64,000 bases of DNA from Ceratodon purpureus (GCA_014871385.1 CM026429.1:4180083-4244082); one strand, 5' to 3'. Shown: positions 12,525-25,383, counted from the first letter of the stretch. The notes: generated by a model not told the origin, from the letters alone. A program made the numbers and translations.

Positions 12525-13686
12525 CTTCGCTGCCCTTCAACTTCACCCAACACACAAAACACTTCAACACACCGAAACCCCTTTCAATCCTCCCTCCCCA
12601 CAACAAAACCTCTTATAATCACAACACAAATGAATTCCAGAATCCTCACAAAGAACTAAAGCACCTCACCAGGTAAAGCAAAAGCAGCAAACCACCACGA
12701 CCAGCAAACCGATCTCAAAACGAGGAAAGCCTCACTGTAGACGAGTCCGCGGACGCGCAGGTCAACCTCAAACTAAACCAAACCAAACCAAACTAAACAG
12801 CGTCAATTGAAGATGACTTCAATTAAAAACTACGAAAAAACCTCATTGCACTACACTACGCGTTTCCGTGACCCACACGAACTTCAACACCAAAACCTCC
12901 AGAAAAACAGCAAAACCCACAAAAACCGAGAAAAATTTCAAAGTAAATACCAAAACATGCACCATAACAAAAACCCAAATTCAACAAAAACCAGCCAAAA
13001 CCCAGGAAATTTACCAAACACCCAGCAGAGAAAATTCACCAAATGTACAGAAATTGCAACACGATCGCAGATCCTTGAGAGAAATTTGACAGAGAATTCG
13101 TGCTGGTTTCAATTTGAGGAGAAACCCTACCTGGTTTGGTGGGTCGCGATGAAGCTCAGCAGATTCTCAATTGCAATGCAATGCAGGGCGAGTTTCTTCC
13201 GAAGGAGTGAGATGCCGACCCTCCAATAATGAACCTCACGCCGCACGAATCCTTCACGCTTATGCACGAAGATTCGTGAGCTCTCTCTCTCTCGGTGTCT
13301 AGAAATCGTGAACTCAACTGCAAGTCCGGACGGTACTTAAACCCGCCACTGCACCTAAAGCCACCAATATCTACCAATATCGTTTATCTTGACAAATGAA
13401 ATCTATGTATCTCCAATGATGTCGGTTGTGGGTTACGTGATGGGTTTTGGGGGGAGGGATGGCGTTCGTCTTCCGGTTGCGGGGAACGTGCGAGGCTGCC
13501 AGGGATCCGCACGCGCTTGACGTTGCGCCTGGATTTGCGATCACGACGGCGATCACTCTGCAACTTTGCCGGATGTGGATAATTTCCCAATCCACGATTA
13601 TCAAGGACATGTCCCGAATTACTCTCGGTGTGCTCACGCAACCCTAACTATCTACGAGATATTTCTGGAACTATCTATAATCAGTA
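12525..13686. other. Promoter side of the C2-domain gene; low-complexity A/C-rich leader
   Basis: Bases 12,600-13,050 are rich in CAAAA/ACCAAAC on the plus strand and hold no conserved protein. A CT-rich element at about 13,277-13,297 (ctctctctctctc) lies about 750 bp upstream of the start codon and could belong to the promoter or 5' UTR. Confidence 0.4.
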
Positions 13687-14125
13687 TGAAATATCTACAC
13701 ATTTCGTAGAATTAGAGGAGATCCGAGTCATTGGTATCTTTGGGTGCTGTGACGCGTTTACGTGACGGCCGCATTACCAGATGTGGTAGGTGCAGTCTGA
13801 GGAGGAAGGTGCTTGGAAGGGGCTTCAATCGTGATCGCCGTTAAAGTTAATTCCTCTATGATAGTTCTAGATTTCATCCCTTCAATGTACAGTTAGTGTA
13901 CATGAACCTCAATTTGGATTCTGTGACGCATTTACGCTGAGTGTGATGTTGCTAGCCTCGACCTAACAACTCACAAGCGGCATTATCTACAATAATGAAA
14001 GATTTTGTTCACTAAAATATTAGCCAGTTTCGGACTTGGAATGTGATATCTTGGATATCTGTACATTTTGTGTACACGATGTAAATGTGCATAGATGATA
14101 GCTGTTATGGGTGCCGGGACGCATT
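13687..14125. repeat. Degenerate tandem repeat, about 175-193 bp period, three copies
   Basis: Two landmarks recur in the same order. A palindrome-like core (ctacacatttcgtaga, gtacagttagtgtaca, gtacattttgtgtaca) starts at 13695, 13887 and 14061. A gacgc(a/g)ttt core starts at 13751, 13925 and 14118. The middle copy is about 18 bp shorter between the two. The rest of each unit has diverged. No family is recognised. Confidence 0.5.
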
Positions 14126-14283
14126 TGGGTGAGGGCCTCTTTCTCGGAGGAACCCAATTCGGAAAGTGGGGCCCCGCGGAAGGTGGGCAGAACTTCTGGA
14201 AGTTGGTCCAGAACGCGGTGATAGGGCAGAAGGTGGGGCCGGAAATGGGTGCCGACATTGTGATTGATCCGTTTGTAGCATGA
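14095..14283 (+). other. Short Gly-rich open frame of uncertain status
   Basis: An ATT-initiated frame of 62 codons begins MIAVMGAG when read as a start and ends at TGA before 14284. It contains GTQFGKWGPAEGGQNFWK and QKVGPEMGADIVID. Local GC content is higher than in the flanks. I do not recognise the peptide. It could be an exon, a gene fragment carried next to the repeat, or chance. Confidence 0.15.
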
Positions 14284-16946
14284 GGGTCTGCTTCAGTTCA
14301 TATTTGGAATGCAATGGGTTTACTCAGTACTGTGTTCTGTGGTGGGGCCGGGAATAACCTGTATGGGGTCCGGGAGGTAGGTGGAGGGTAAGTGCCGTAT
14401 GGTACAAATTACGTATACAAGGTGGTCGTGTATGTACGAGTTGCTGAGAATTTGGTGGCCGGTCAGCACGTCGTGGTAGGTACTGTGCTTTGCCTCCCCT
14501 ATTGCCGTCGGAAGTTTCTGATTCTATGGGTTATCCCAAGCTGCCCAAGTCGACCGAAGCAATTTTATATGGGAAGTTGGCCAATCATAGATTATATTAA
14601 TCATTATATAATATATTTTTTGTGATTTTTAAATCTATTTTCATCTTGAGAAGCATTGGTTTTTTCCTCTATTATCATTCATGTCATTCAAATGTAATAT
14701 GTTTTACAAATTATATGTGAGTGGTAATGTAGAAAACATATATGAGTGGCAGGGTAAAAAATGTATGTAAGTGGCAAGGTAGGAATCATTCTTTGAGAAA
14801 AATTTGTGTTTATTGATTAGACATTTGATGTACTTGTTTTTTGATTTGATATTTAAATATCAAAATAGTACGCAATGGTGAGTAGTACTAGAAGCGGTAT
14901 CCTAATTGATTAAAATTTGTAGAAAACTAATTCTACAACAATGATAAATGTTGATTTTATGCTCATGGGCTTGAATCATGAACTTGTTCATTCTCACAAA
15001 CTATACTAAAGCTTGGAGCAATTTCCAACTCTTCATTTCTTGGAATGTCCAAAATTTTCAACTTTCTTTATTTTAATGTTAATGAAGATTGAGCGCCTAA
15101 TAAATAAGCAATAGAATTACATCCTTTAATTTTTGATAACAATGGCAAACCATAGCGCAAACTTATAAAAAATTGAATGTGATTTTTAAATTGTTATTAA
15201 CATATTGTTACAAAGGAGGTAATATTGTGGCGGACCCTTGTGCATTGACATGGGCTTCCCTCCCAACTTGCCATGCTTGAGGAGGTTACTTCTTTTACTT
15301 TAAAAATGCTACAGAAACTTCCAACGTCATTTTAAAGCCAATGTTTAAGTCATGTGATTTAGAGTCTTATAATATAACTACACCATATACTTGGACCCTT
15401 TTCTTTGGAAATATAACAACAATAGCATGTTATAGGCCTTCTCACTTTCATTCTTTGCCTGACTTAGTAATTATGAAGTTGCACGCCATTTTTAGACATT
15501 TTCATCAGCTGACTTTTATTTAGTTTTCTTTATACCATTGTGATTTTTAAGTAACCTTAATTTTAAACTTATAGAGTGATAATTTTAAATTTAATATGAT
15601 AATGATTTTTAGCTTCTACAGATATAACCAATTTTTTTTGTAAACTACAAACATTAAGAATTTAACATTTTGAAAGGAAATCATTGTGATTCACATATAA
15701 ACTTATAGTTTTATAAGAAATTTCACTATTATTTTGTTATAATTCAAAATTATAAAAATAGATGTATTTTTAATTCTAAATAATAAAATGACTACATCTA
15801 AGTCGGATTTATGATTGATGTGACACAAATAGCATGATGAATAGAAGATCCATTATGTTGAGCTTATATTTTATTTCTGTGATTTAAAATTTGGATTCAA
15901 AAATGTTATATTAATTTTAAATATTAATTATAGACTTTTGTATTAAAACTAAGCATCTCTTTCGGAACTCAACATTATAATCATTGAACATTTAACTCAC
16001 AAATTCATACGTACATTTAAAAAAAGAATGTATAACAAAAATTAAGTCCAATGATAAATTTATAGAAGTTGTACATATTTTATGTCTTTAAATGATAACA
16101 AGGTTATTTGTATTATATATTTACAAAAGATTGGTTAAATTTAATATAAATAGGGATACATTTTTATATTAATTTTAATGTCAAATCTTTACAATATCTA
16201 AAAATAAACTAATGTAATGATCAAGTTTTTGAAGATGCATTCTAAGACACCTTTGGAGTTACTAAATTGTCTTAATATCCAAACTTTGATGATTGCTTTT
16301 CAGATATTTTAATGCCGTAAAATGCCCCCATTTTAATAATGTAAATTGTCCTTTTCATAAAATCTTCATGATCATTTTGTATGTGTCCAATATCCTATTG
16401 GTGAATTGGAATATACGTTTAAGATTTCAATTGATAAAGCCTTTCAAGAAGTGGAATGTACTATGACTTCTATAAAATAAATACAAGTTATTCCAAAAAA
16501 AACAATATTTTTACATTATTAAAAGTAAGTTACCACTAGATGATTTGAAGTTGGAGGCAAACCATGAAATACAATGTGTTATTTGATAAAATAATGAGAG
16601 ATAGTGTATAATTTAACAAAACAATAGAAGACAACATCTTTAGAAACAAAATGCTAAAAGATAATGTGTAATTTAACAAAATGATAATTTTACTATGATT
16701 GGACATATATACAATTAATCTTTATTTTAAAACTCTATATCTCATCATTAGATTGATCAAACCTTTAAATAATGATGTAGAAATTAACATTTAGAACCGT
16801 AATCATTAGAGCGTCTAGAAAATTTCAAATTACAATAAGTAATGAGATATTAGAATTATCCGTTAAGTACTCAGATATTAGGTGGTGAAAAATACTACGA
16901 TTTATTGTCAACATACGGGATGTTGACTCCAACTCGATTCTAAGAT

Positions 16947-17264
16947 ATGGCTTCTTTTAAGAAGTCTCTTGAGCATTGCTACAATGACTTTGTTATAGGA
17001 TCTAATGTCTGCCATCAGTACATGGCCTTCACAAATGTGACTCTCAAGCAATTCCATAAGATTGATGCACTTCGTGAGTTGAAGACTTCATTGCAAAAAA
17101 TTGTTCTCTTATATGTTAGAACAAAAGAGGTTATGATTGTGAATCGTATGCCAAGGCCACTCCATGAGACGGTTGATTCCCGTTTCCACGATATACTTCA
17201 CAAATTCCACGATATACTTCTACATTATATGAAAGTTATCTTTAAGTCACTAAACATCAAATGA
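16947..17264 (+). pseudogene. Isolated open frame of 105 codons in AT-rich DNA, unrecognised
   Basis: The frame begins MASFKKSLEHCYNDF and ends near FKSLNIK. It contains a small internal duplication (RFHDILHKFHDILLHY) matching a duplicated 18-19 base DNA segment at about 17,183-17,223. No domain is recognised and no convincing splice partners are visible. Its better codon quality than the surrounding AT-rich DNA suggests a captured or decayed gene piece. Confidence 0.25.
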
Positions 17265-18359
17265 TGATTCTCAGGTGCTTACATATACAACATATACAAC
17301 ATCACAACATATATACACTTACTAGTCCAAGGTGCATTTTTCATTAGCCAATATTGTTACAAGACAAAGCTAAATACAAAGTGGAACAAAAGAGACTTAA
17401 ATGGAAAGCTCTTGGTCCTACTATTATAGAGTACAAAAATGATTTCATAAAGTAAATCAAGGTAAATAAATGTAGTTTAACTGGTATTAAAATAAAATAA
17501 AAATTCAAACAAAGATGCATTCTGCGCTTTATGCAATATTATCATCAAAGAAAACAAGACACTTTTTTAGTCTCTATTGTTTTGTTTTAATATAAAAGAT
17601 ATTATTTTAACATCTCAAAATTCCACTTAAGTCTCTTTTAATTTAACTTATTTTAGATTATGTCTTCAGACAACACTCAATAAAGTTAGATGGACTTTAA
17701 GCTATTAATTCATTCATTCAACATGCATCTTCTAATAATGTATTCAATGATTCTTTCTCAACACTAAGAATCATTGTCTGACTTGGTGACTTAGATGAAA
17801 TTTTTAATGTTTGTATTAGCAGACAAATTCATACTTGTCTAATTCCAGGATATACTTCTACATTATTATTTGGAGATCAGTGCAATTAAAGATTAATACA
17901 TGGATTAAACAAAAATAATATCAAAGACGAACGCAAAACAAAAATAGATAGATTATTTTATTTAATAATAGAATGTTTTTCATTGATTCATTGATTTATT
18001 GTCTTTTAAGACTCATTTTAAGAACATACTGTCTTATAATATTTCATTGATTACCGTACTATCTTTTATTGTCTTATTAAATACTAAAATTTCAAAAGAT
18101 CATTAATGAAAAACACACTATCTTTTATTATTTAACAAGTAACACAATGTCTTCCATTCTTTATTATAGCACAATGCTTTGCGTTCATAATTTGAAATAA
18201 GTTTTGATTAACATTGTATTATATAATAAAATGATAAAAGACATTGTGTTGTTCAATAAACAATGATGGACAGCCTATTGTATAATCAAATAATGAAAGA
18301 TAATGTGTAGGAAAGTAACTCCATTTAGTACATTAACGTAGTTTGACTCTAATCTCGAT

Positions 18360-18704
18360 GTGTATTGGTTGAGGGTGACTCAGTTCAGACCACAGTATAT
18401 GACATCCAGTCAAATGAGTGGGTTGGTTTTGATCTGGTTGGTTTTCCTGCAAGTGCTCATTGCAGATGAGGTTCACCATAACTACGAAGATTCGATGTAT
18501 GGTCACAATTCAGGCTTGGTGTGCTTCGTTCAATATGTGGATCTAGTTGTGGCTCATGTGCTTGTCTGCAATCCCTTGACTACAAATTTTGAGGAGTTGC
18601 AGGATTACATGATTGAGATCCGTGCCTTCATTGGGAGAACACGCCTTCGGCCCCCAGGTGATTGGAGAAGCCTGCCTTTCATCTTTGATGAACACAAACT
18701 CTAA
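18360..18704 (+). pseudogene. Probable F-box/kelch-type gene remnant
   Basis: The 114-codon frame contains SGLVCFVQYVDLV followed by VLVCNPLTTNFEEL. This resembles the segment of plant F-box/kelch proteins where a GGLxCF strand is followed by VCNPLTxxWxELP. There is no F-box, no full set of kelch blades and no neighbouring exons in the AT-rich surroundings, so it reads as a fragment. The call rests on a short motif match only. Confidence 0.35.
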
Positions 18705-19489
18705 TCTCAATGAGTATCTTCCTTTAGCAGTTTTATCACAAGATAAAACCAAATATAGATTAGAGTAAAAAAGACTTCAAGTATAAATTCTAGATCTTAT
18801 CATTGTAGATTAAAAAAGTAATTCCATGTATTAAATCAATGTGATTTAACTTATAGTCTAATGGTAAAAAGACATGTAAAGAGAAGAGAGAAGAAAAAAG
18901 AAACGATGATTCAAAAAATTAGGGTTTCACATTGACTTTATATATCAAGACACTTGGTTCAATTAGGATCCTTTGTGTTTGGGGCATCTAAAAACTAATT
19001 ATCCTAATAATTTTATTAATTGAGTGTTTTTAAATAATTAGTAAATATAACTTTAATAAATACTAACAATAAGTACAAATTTAAATATAATAAAAAATAC
19101 ACATTACATCAAAGTGCAGAAAAATAAAATTTAACACTTATATACTTGGCTATATCATATAAGACATTTACAAACACAAATTTTAACAAAACTTACTTCA
19201 GGTTTGTAATAGGAACCTTAAAAGTCACACTGATGTTTGATAGTAATTAATTAATTTAGAAGAAGACACTACGAAAATCAAGTAAACATAAAAACTTCTT
19301 AAAATATTTAAAAAGTCATTTACTTTTCACAGTTACCATAATTACAACAAAAATAATCTTCATGAAAACTGAGTTGAACATGTGTAGTTTTTACATCTAG
19401 AAAAATTCAACTAGAATGAATAAAGTATTAATTTTTACAAAATATACAAGCCAAAGAATTCACCTCTAAAAATCATTTATTTTCATCAA

Positions 19490-19575
19490 TGATACTTGGC
19501 CATATCATATAATACATTTATTTTTATCATATAAGACATTTGTTTTTATCATATCAGACATTTATTTTTATGACT
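19490..19575. repeat. Short tandem array in AT-rich DNA
   Basis: The unit atcatataagacattt, with slight variants, occurs three times in succession here (about 19,503, 19,525 and 19,549). A related copy including the preceding ttggctatatcatataagac lies at about 19,146. Local slippage or a decayed transposon subterminal repeat would both explain it. Confidence 0.55.
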
Positions 19576-19999
19576 ATTAAATTAATTCATGGAATTTTAT
19601 AATTACTAATATCAAAACATATACATATTATACTCATGTGTTTTCAAATAATATTCACATGTGTATTAATTAAAAATATATAAATACATATATAATACAA
19701 TTTTAAAAATAGTCCAAAACAACAAGTACCATTTATGTTGTAAAATATGCCACACATAATCTCTATAGTGGAAACTCACATTTACTTTATCATTTGAATA
19801 TGATCATTGCTAAAATATGTTTAATGTGATAAGGGCTTCACTATGACTGGCCAAATGTGAATATAATGACGAAAAAGATAGTGTAGACTCTATACCAAGT
19901 TTGGGTTCCTATTCACACCTAATCCAAATTCTTGACCATAACCTTCACTCTTGGTGCCAAAACTCAACAAAAAGTATGGCCATGTAGACACTTTGGAAA

Positions 20000-20735
20000 G
20001 CATTAGCATTGGACTTTGGGCTCTAATGTGAAGCCGGTAGATCAGGTTCCAGAAAACTTGTGCTCTTATTCATGGAATTTGACAGGCTCTTAGACTTTGA
20101 CTGCAGTGTGAGCCGCCTCTAATTTGCTTTGAAGTTGCATTCACAATAGTACTCAATCACAAACAAAGCTTGGAGGTTACTTGAGAAATACATATGGAAA
20201 GAAATGATCAGTGACTTAGGAAACATTCTCTTACTGCCAACCTGATAAGTGTTATCAGCACCATCCTTTCACCTTCCACAGATGCCGTATCTCCAGTCTT
20301 GCCCCAGCTGAGTGCATCATGTTCCAAGTTCCAACAGTTTACACATTATTGCGTTAGAAAACGAGCCATTTTCATGCATGTCTGTTGACGACGAGTACTG
20401 AATTCTGATTGTACATAAAATTATGCACCTCAATCATTGTTGCCTCACCTCTTCACAACTACACTCTACTGAAAGAGAGGAGCAGCTCTGTACTACTTCA
20501 CGCAGGAAAAAACTGATTCGTGCACCAAATGATCTTCATTGATCCATATCAACCACTAATTATTTCTCAGATTACTGTCCAATCTTTTACAGGATGTTTT
20601 CAGTTTGAGAAACATCCGAAGATCATGACCCTTTCACCTAACAATGGTCCTACGTTTCCATACATAACAAAATACTGTAAGGTACTATATTCGTCCATCT
20701 ACAGGACATGTTTTGGGAAGTAGTTTATGCCCCAA
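20000..20735. other. 3' flank of the RF3 gene
   Basis: Gene-like base composition resumes here. The part near 20,735 should be the RF3 3' UTR. No further coding exon was recognised on either strand. Confidence 0.4.
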
Positions 20736-23700
20736 CTATCGCTTGGAAATTATCTCTTCAGGGGGCAAGGCATATGGAGCCAATTCTCCAATTTCAGGAT
20801 GATCACCCTGCATGACACCAATCACGACATGTGAACAGTTATAAGTAGCTGGGATGTTGCCAGTATAAGAAAAGGTTTTACAAGCATACCCATTTGTATT
20901 GTCGTGAATGGAAAAAACAGATTACCAGAACTAGATTTCCAAGTAGATGCAAGAAAGGAACATACCAATAGTTGAGATACATTCCAATCATTTCGAAACA
21001 GCAGCACTGGTCTTCCCCACTGTAGAGATTAAAAAAAAGTAGTATCACTGATCAGACAAGAAATACTTCCATATGATTTCATCCACTCGCAATTAATGAA
21101 GAAAAAAAGCAAAAGAGGCTCTGTATCCATGGACAGCTTCGAGATAATCTACTGGGACGTGTGTGTACTATTGGCGTAACCGGAAATATCTAGGGTTGGT
21201 AAAATATCTACAATTGTCGACTAAAAGATGAAGAATTTCGGCTTCATGCCAGCACAACTTCATGATCAATGTCCTTACATTAGAGGTAACTACTGTACTA
21301 TTGAAAGAAAGCCAGATTTGTACTAGTATCGTGACTACCGTAACTACCAACATACTTCCAAAATTTAGACAATACGAACTTCTTTACAACGACTTGCCAT
21401 AATGGGCTGGCTTCAGTCAGGTACAGTGCTATACCTGATCTTTGACTGTTGAGCAGTTGAAGATGCGGCCAACTTTTTCAAGTGCAGGCCAGCCGCCCGT
21501 TACCCACCTTGCCACACTGAAACTCAGTGGTTCAAGCTGTGTCTCAACATTATATTCAGCCTGCATTCTGTACTGTACAACCTGCAGAAGAGTGGAAATA
21601 CCATGACTAAGTATATTGGTTCATTCAGTTCAAATAATAAACCCTGGCTTCCACACAATTCAAATACAAAATCTTTGCAGTTTACTAACTCTGTAGTATC
21701 TCAATGCCTCGAGCAGTTGAATGATCCGAACCAGGTCGCAGTAACAGTAACACGGATATTTCATCACAAATATGATTCATTTGGTTCAAGTTGAAATGTA
21801 TCGGTGTTTCCAGAGTATCCTCCACAGTATTGATAAAAAATACGCTGCATATGGTGTGAACTGAATGCAAACCTCAAATTGAAGCTGCCCAACAGCTGCA
21901 AGTATAGGATCTGTCCTCCCACTGTCAACTGAATACAACACCTGTTGAACAGTAGTACACCTCAAGCTCTGAGAATTTTGGCCCAAAATCGGCGACAAAA
22001 CTTGAATAAAAGACATAACAGAGTTCAAGAAAGGTAAATTATGCCATATTAATAGAGAAGTGGCGGTTTTGTTACCTGCACAGCACCTTCACCCAGAAGT
22101 TCATTAAGACCCTTCACGAATTGTTTGTACTTGGAAGGGTTGGGGTTACGCATGTAGCAGAAAAGCTCTGGAGAGAAGGATGGGATTCCTGGAAACACAC
22201 GCTTTGGCCCTGTGTATATGGTATCCCCTATGCAGAAAGCGTTTGGGTTGTTGAGACCAACAACTGCATTTAAAACGGAGCGCACACACAAGAATTAGAT
22301 TTCAAGAAAATTTTGAAATAACAGGCATAACGTGATAGTTTCACAGAGAAGAGCGTGACAACTCATATCTTCTGATGTACTCTAATTGATGGAAGGATGC
22401 AAACATTTGAAACCATCAGAAACTTACCATCGCCAGCATATGCCGTCTCCATAGTAGTTCGATCTTGTGCGAACATCTTCTGTGGCCTTGTTAAAGCGAG
22501 TGTCTTCCCATTCCTAGCTATCTGCACTTTCATGCCTTTCACGAACTGACCTGCAGCCACGGACAATGGATATAGTATCAGGCAGGGCTCGATTGTGCAG
22601 GTATTCCTTAGTCTGAAATTTTGGAGGGAATTCAACTAGCTTTATTGTGGTAATGCTATTTTATTTCAAAAAGAAGCTCGAATGATTCCTGCCATTCTAA
22701 AACAGTTTTAATTTCTGTTACAAGGGGAAAATGACAAACCTGAACATACCCGCACAAAAGCCACCTTGTCACGATGTTTAGCATCCATGTTTGCTTGGAG
22801 CTGTAATGACAACCCAAAAGCATTCAATAAGTCCATCCAAAAAAGCACGAAAGGAGACATTAAAACCTAAATACTAGTCAGAGCCAACTGAGAATAAAAC
22901 AATGGAGGACTCTTTCCCATTCGTAAGGCCAAATGAACCTTACTTTGAACACAAATCCAGTGAAATTTGGGTATTCGGGTTCAACTTCTCCAAGATCGCT
23001 GACGTGGTTCCCTGGTTGTACTGAGTATTCCAAGAAGTTTTCTAGGAAAAGTTCCACCTGTAATGCGAATTACAAAAGGCTTCAGTTGATCATTCAAATC
23101 AAACAAGCGCAGTAGCAAATCCATGTACTTTTCCTCAACAGTTCGAACATGCTCTAAGGATTTGCAATATAGTTCCGTCAAATCACATGACAGTACTGTT
23201 TTGATTTATTGGTGACTATAAAATATCATACCAAAGGGTGAGCTCTATGTAAGACCTACCCCAAAATTGTTCATAGCACTGCCGAAATAAACAGGAGAAA
23301 TGTCTCCTGAGTGGATCTTGGCCATATCTAGAGGGGGTGTCAGCTCTTCGAGGAGTTCGATCTCCTCCTGCACCATTCAGTCCGTTGCTTTAATTATTTC
23401 GACATTGTTCAATATGATCCAACAAAAATTCGGAGCGAGAAAGTGTTAAGTCAGACAGACCTGCAGTTGGTGAAAAAGATCATTTGCAATTATATCTTCA
23501 AGAGCCGGATCCCCCCATGGAAGTATTCGCACAGAAGCACCCTGACTACCATGTTTTGTTCCCTTTTCAAAAAGATGAACTTCGTTACGAGGTCTATAAT
23601 AAACCCCAACAAACCTGCGACAAAACAGTTCCATCAGTGCATATATCGGTAGTGAGCCTGAATTTTGTTTAATTCACTAGCATACTTGGTGGAACGCTCA

Positions 23701-25383
23701 CACGAAGGTCACCACGTGAAAAGTCATAAGAACAGATAAATACCTGTCACCAGATCCAATTGGCCAGTTGACGGGATAAGTAGGTAAATTGAACTCTTTC
23801 TCGATCTGGTCCATGAGTTCCAAGGGCTCAAGTGCAGGGCGATCCATCTTATTAATAAAAGTAAATATTGGCAACTTTCGCATTCTGCACACCTGCAGGC
23901 ATCACAATGAACAGGGGACATTTAGATCCATTAGAAACCGCAACTCTTTGGTTGTCAGGCTATGACAACAACAGAGAACATGACTAACTGTCAATGCAGA
24001 CTCGTTCAAATTGTAAACCCTTGAAACACACTAACCTCGAAAAGCTTCCTAGTTTGAGGTTCCAAACCCTTTCCTGCGTCCACCAGCATGACGGCATTAT
24101 CGGCAGCCGCTAATGTCCTGATCATAACAGAAGTACTTAGCACGGCATGCTCCAATAAAATCACAACAATCTCAACCCCAAAAGGTTTGCAGCAATTTGC
24201 TTCAACGAGAATATATTACCAACCGGAACTTACCGGTACGTATCTTCTCCAAAATCTTGATGTCCTGGAGTATCCAGCAGTGTGATTTGGAAGCCCCTGT
24301 TTTCGAAGACTAGAGCCGTCGATGTAATGGAGATACCTGAATAAGTTTCCAACAAAGAAAATAAGAATTACCGTATACATTCATACAGCGCAAACTTTAT
24401 AATCAATAAGCTGCAACCACATATTTGTCCATCCACAGCACATAGAATTTAAACAACAAATCATACCCCTCTGCTTTTCAAGATCCATCCAATCTGAAGT
24501 TGCATGACGAGCAGATCTGCGCGCCTTAACAGCTCCAGCCTCATGAATAGCACCTCCATAAAGCAGCAACTTCTCAGTCTGCAATTATTTATAACCACAA
24601 GAAACCAGAATCAATTCTCTGGATAGAACAATGCAAGTCACATTGCACAGTAGCAAAATCATGTATGTCAATTATATCTCAATTGTACAGAATTCACAAT
24701 AGAGCAGCTGCCAGGTACAAGAAAATCCATGCCACTGATTACGAAAAATCCTCTGAATCAAAATAGACACCTCCACAACTCTTCTGCAGTGCTAATGACC
24801 ACCAAATTAACATTGCTTAGCTCTCAAAACCCAAACAGTTTAGGGTTTAGGGCTTCAATACCAAGGTGGTTTTTCCTGCGTCTGGATGCGAAATAATGGC
24901 AAAATTGCGCCGTCTAGAGACTTCCCTTTGCAACGCAGCTGGAGAAATGGCCCCATTCTCACCCGCCTCTTCACTCAACTCAACATTACTCTCATCCTCC
25001 TCCTCTGCTTCCATCTCTTCCAAGCTAAGGCTATCATTATCCAATTCGTGCTCTGCTCTCAATTCCCATGAAGTACCCTCAATCGACTCTGCGCTTTCTT
25101 TCTCGGAAGAGCTGGGTTCCTGGAGCACCTGGGCGGGCTCTTCAGCCAAGTTAGCCAGAACCGACGGCTCAGCCACAGCCCTCGCCTTCCCTGAAACTCT
25201 CCCCCTACTTTGCAAATGCTCAGAATCACGCTGGTTCGCAGCTGACGCCACCACCACTCGTTGGGTTCTGAAAGCCTGTACATGGAGACTCCCATCGCTT
25301 GAACATGGCTTCGACGAATGCAGAGCTCTAGATAACGACGTCGCTGGGGCGCACGCGAACGACGCGACGCTGAAGACAGCCAT
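20736..25383 (-). CDS. prfC: Peptide chain release factor 3 (RF3), bacterial type, probably plastid-targeted
   Basis: Fifteen exons (25383-24862, 24578-24467, 24336-24234, 24117-24036, 23892-23744, 23614-23461, 23367-23260, 23057-22944, 22800-22740, 22550-22428, 22263-22076, 21941-21873, 21581-21435, 21019-20966, 20807-20736) give 685 residues. RF3 is the translational GTPase that recycles RF1/RF2 from bacterial-type ribosomes after peptide release. GTPase motifs are intact: HPDAGKTT at 166-173, the RGISITSTA switch I region, DTPGHQDF at 233, NKMD at 287-290. The order of later blocks ([85 protein letters not shown]) is that of bacterial PrfC rather than EF-G or TypA. The first 155 residues exceed bacterial RF3; the leader [20 protein letters not shown] is Ser/Ala-rich like a chloroplast transit peptide and is followed by an acidic linker at about 120-150. 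Confidence 0.93.
24836..24855. promoter_or_regulatory. Telobox-like TTTAGGG repeat in RF3 intron 1
   Basis: Two adjacent TTTAGGG units followed by a partial one lie just inside intron 1, a few bases past the donor at 24861. On the RF3 strand this reads as the AAACCCTAA telobox often found near starts of plant translation-related genes. A regulatory role here is inference. Confidence 0.3.

Larger units (their letters stand above)
14560..20000. other. AT-rich, gene-poor block of about 5.4 kb
   Basis: Base composition changes sharply after 14,560 to long A/T runs and returns to gene-like composition near 20,000. Within it lie short related motifs in both orientations (for example gataatgtgtaatttaacaa near 16,660 and its variants near 16,600, 18,120 and 18,300), a short tandem array at 19,490-19,575, and two gene remnants. 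No intact transposase, reverse transcriptase or integrase is seen. Strongly decayed transposon-derived DNA is the likeliest explanation. Confidence 0.6.

Noticed and set aside
24836-24855. Possible internal telomeric tract
   Set aside because: Only two full TTTAGGG units are present, far too few for a telomere relic; listed only as a telobox-like site.
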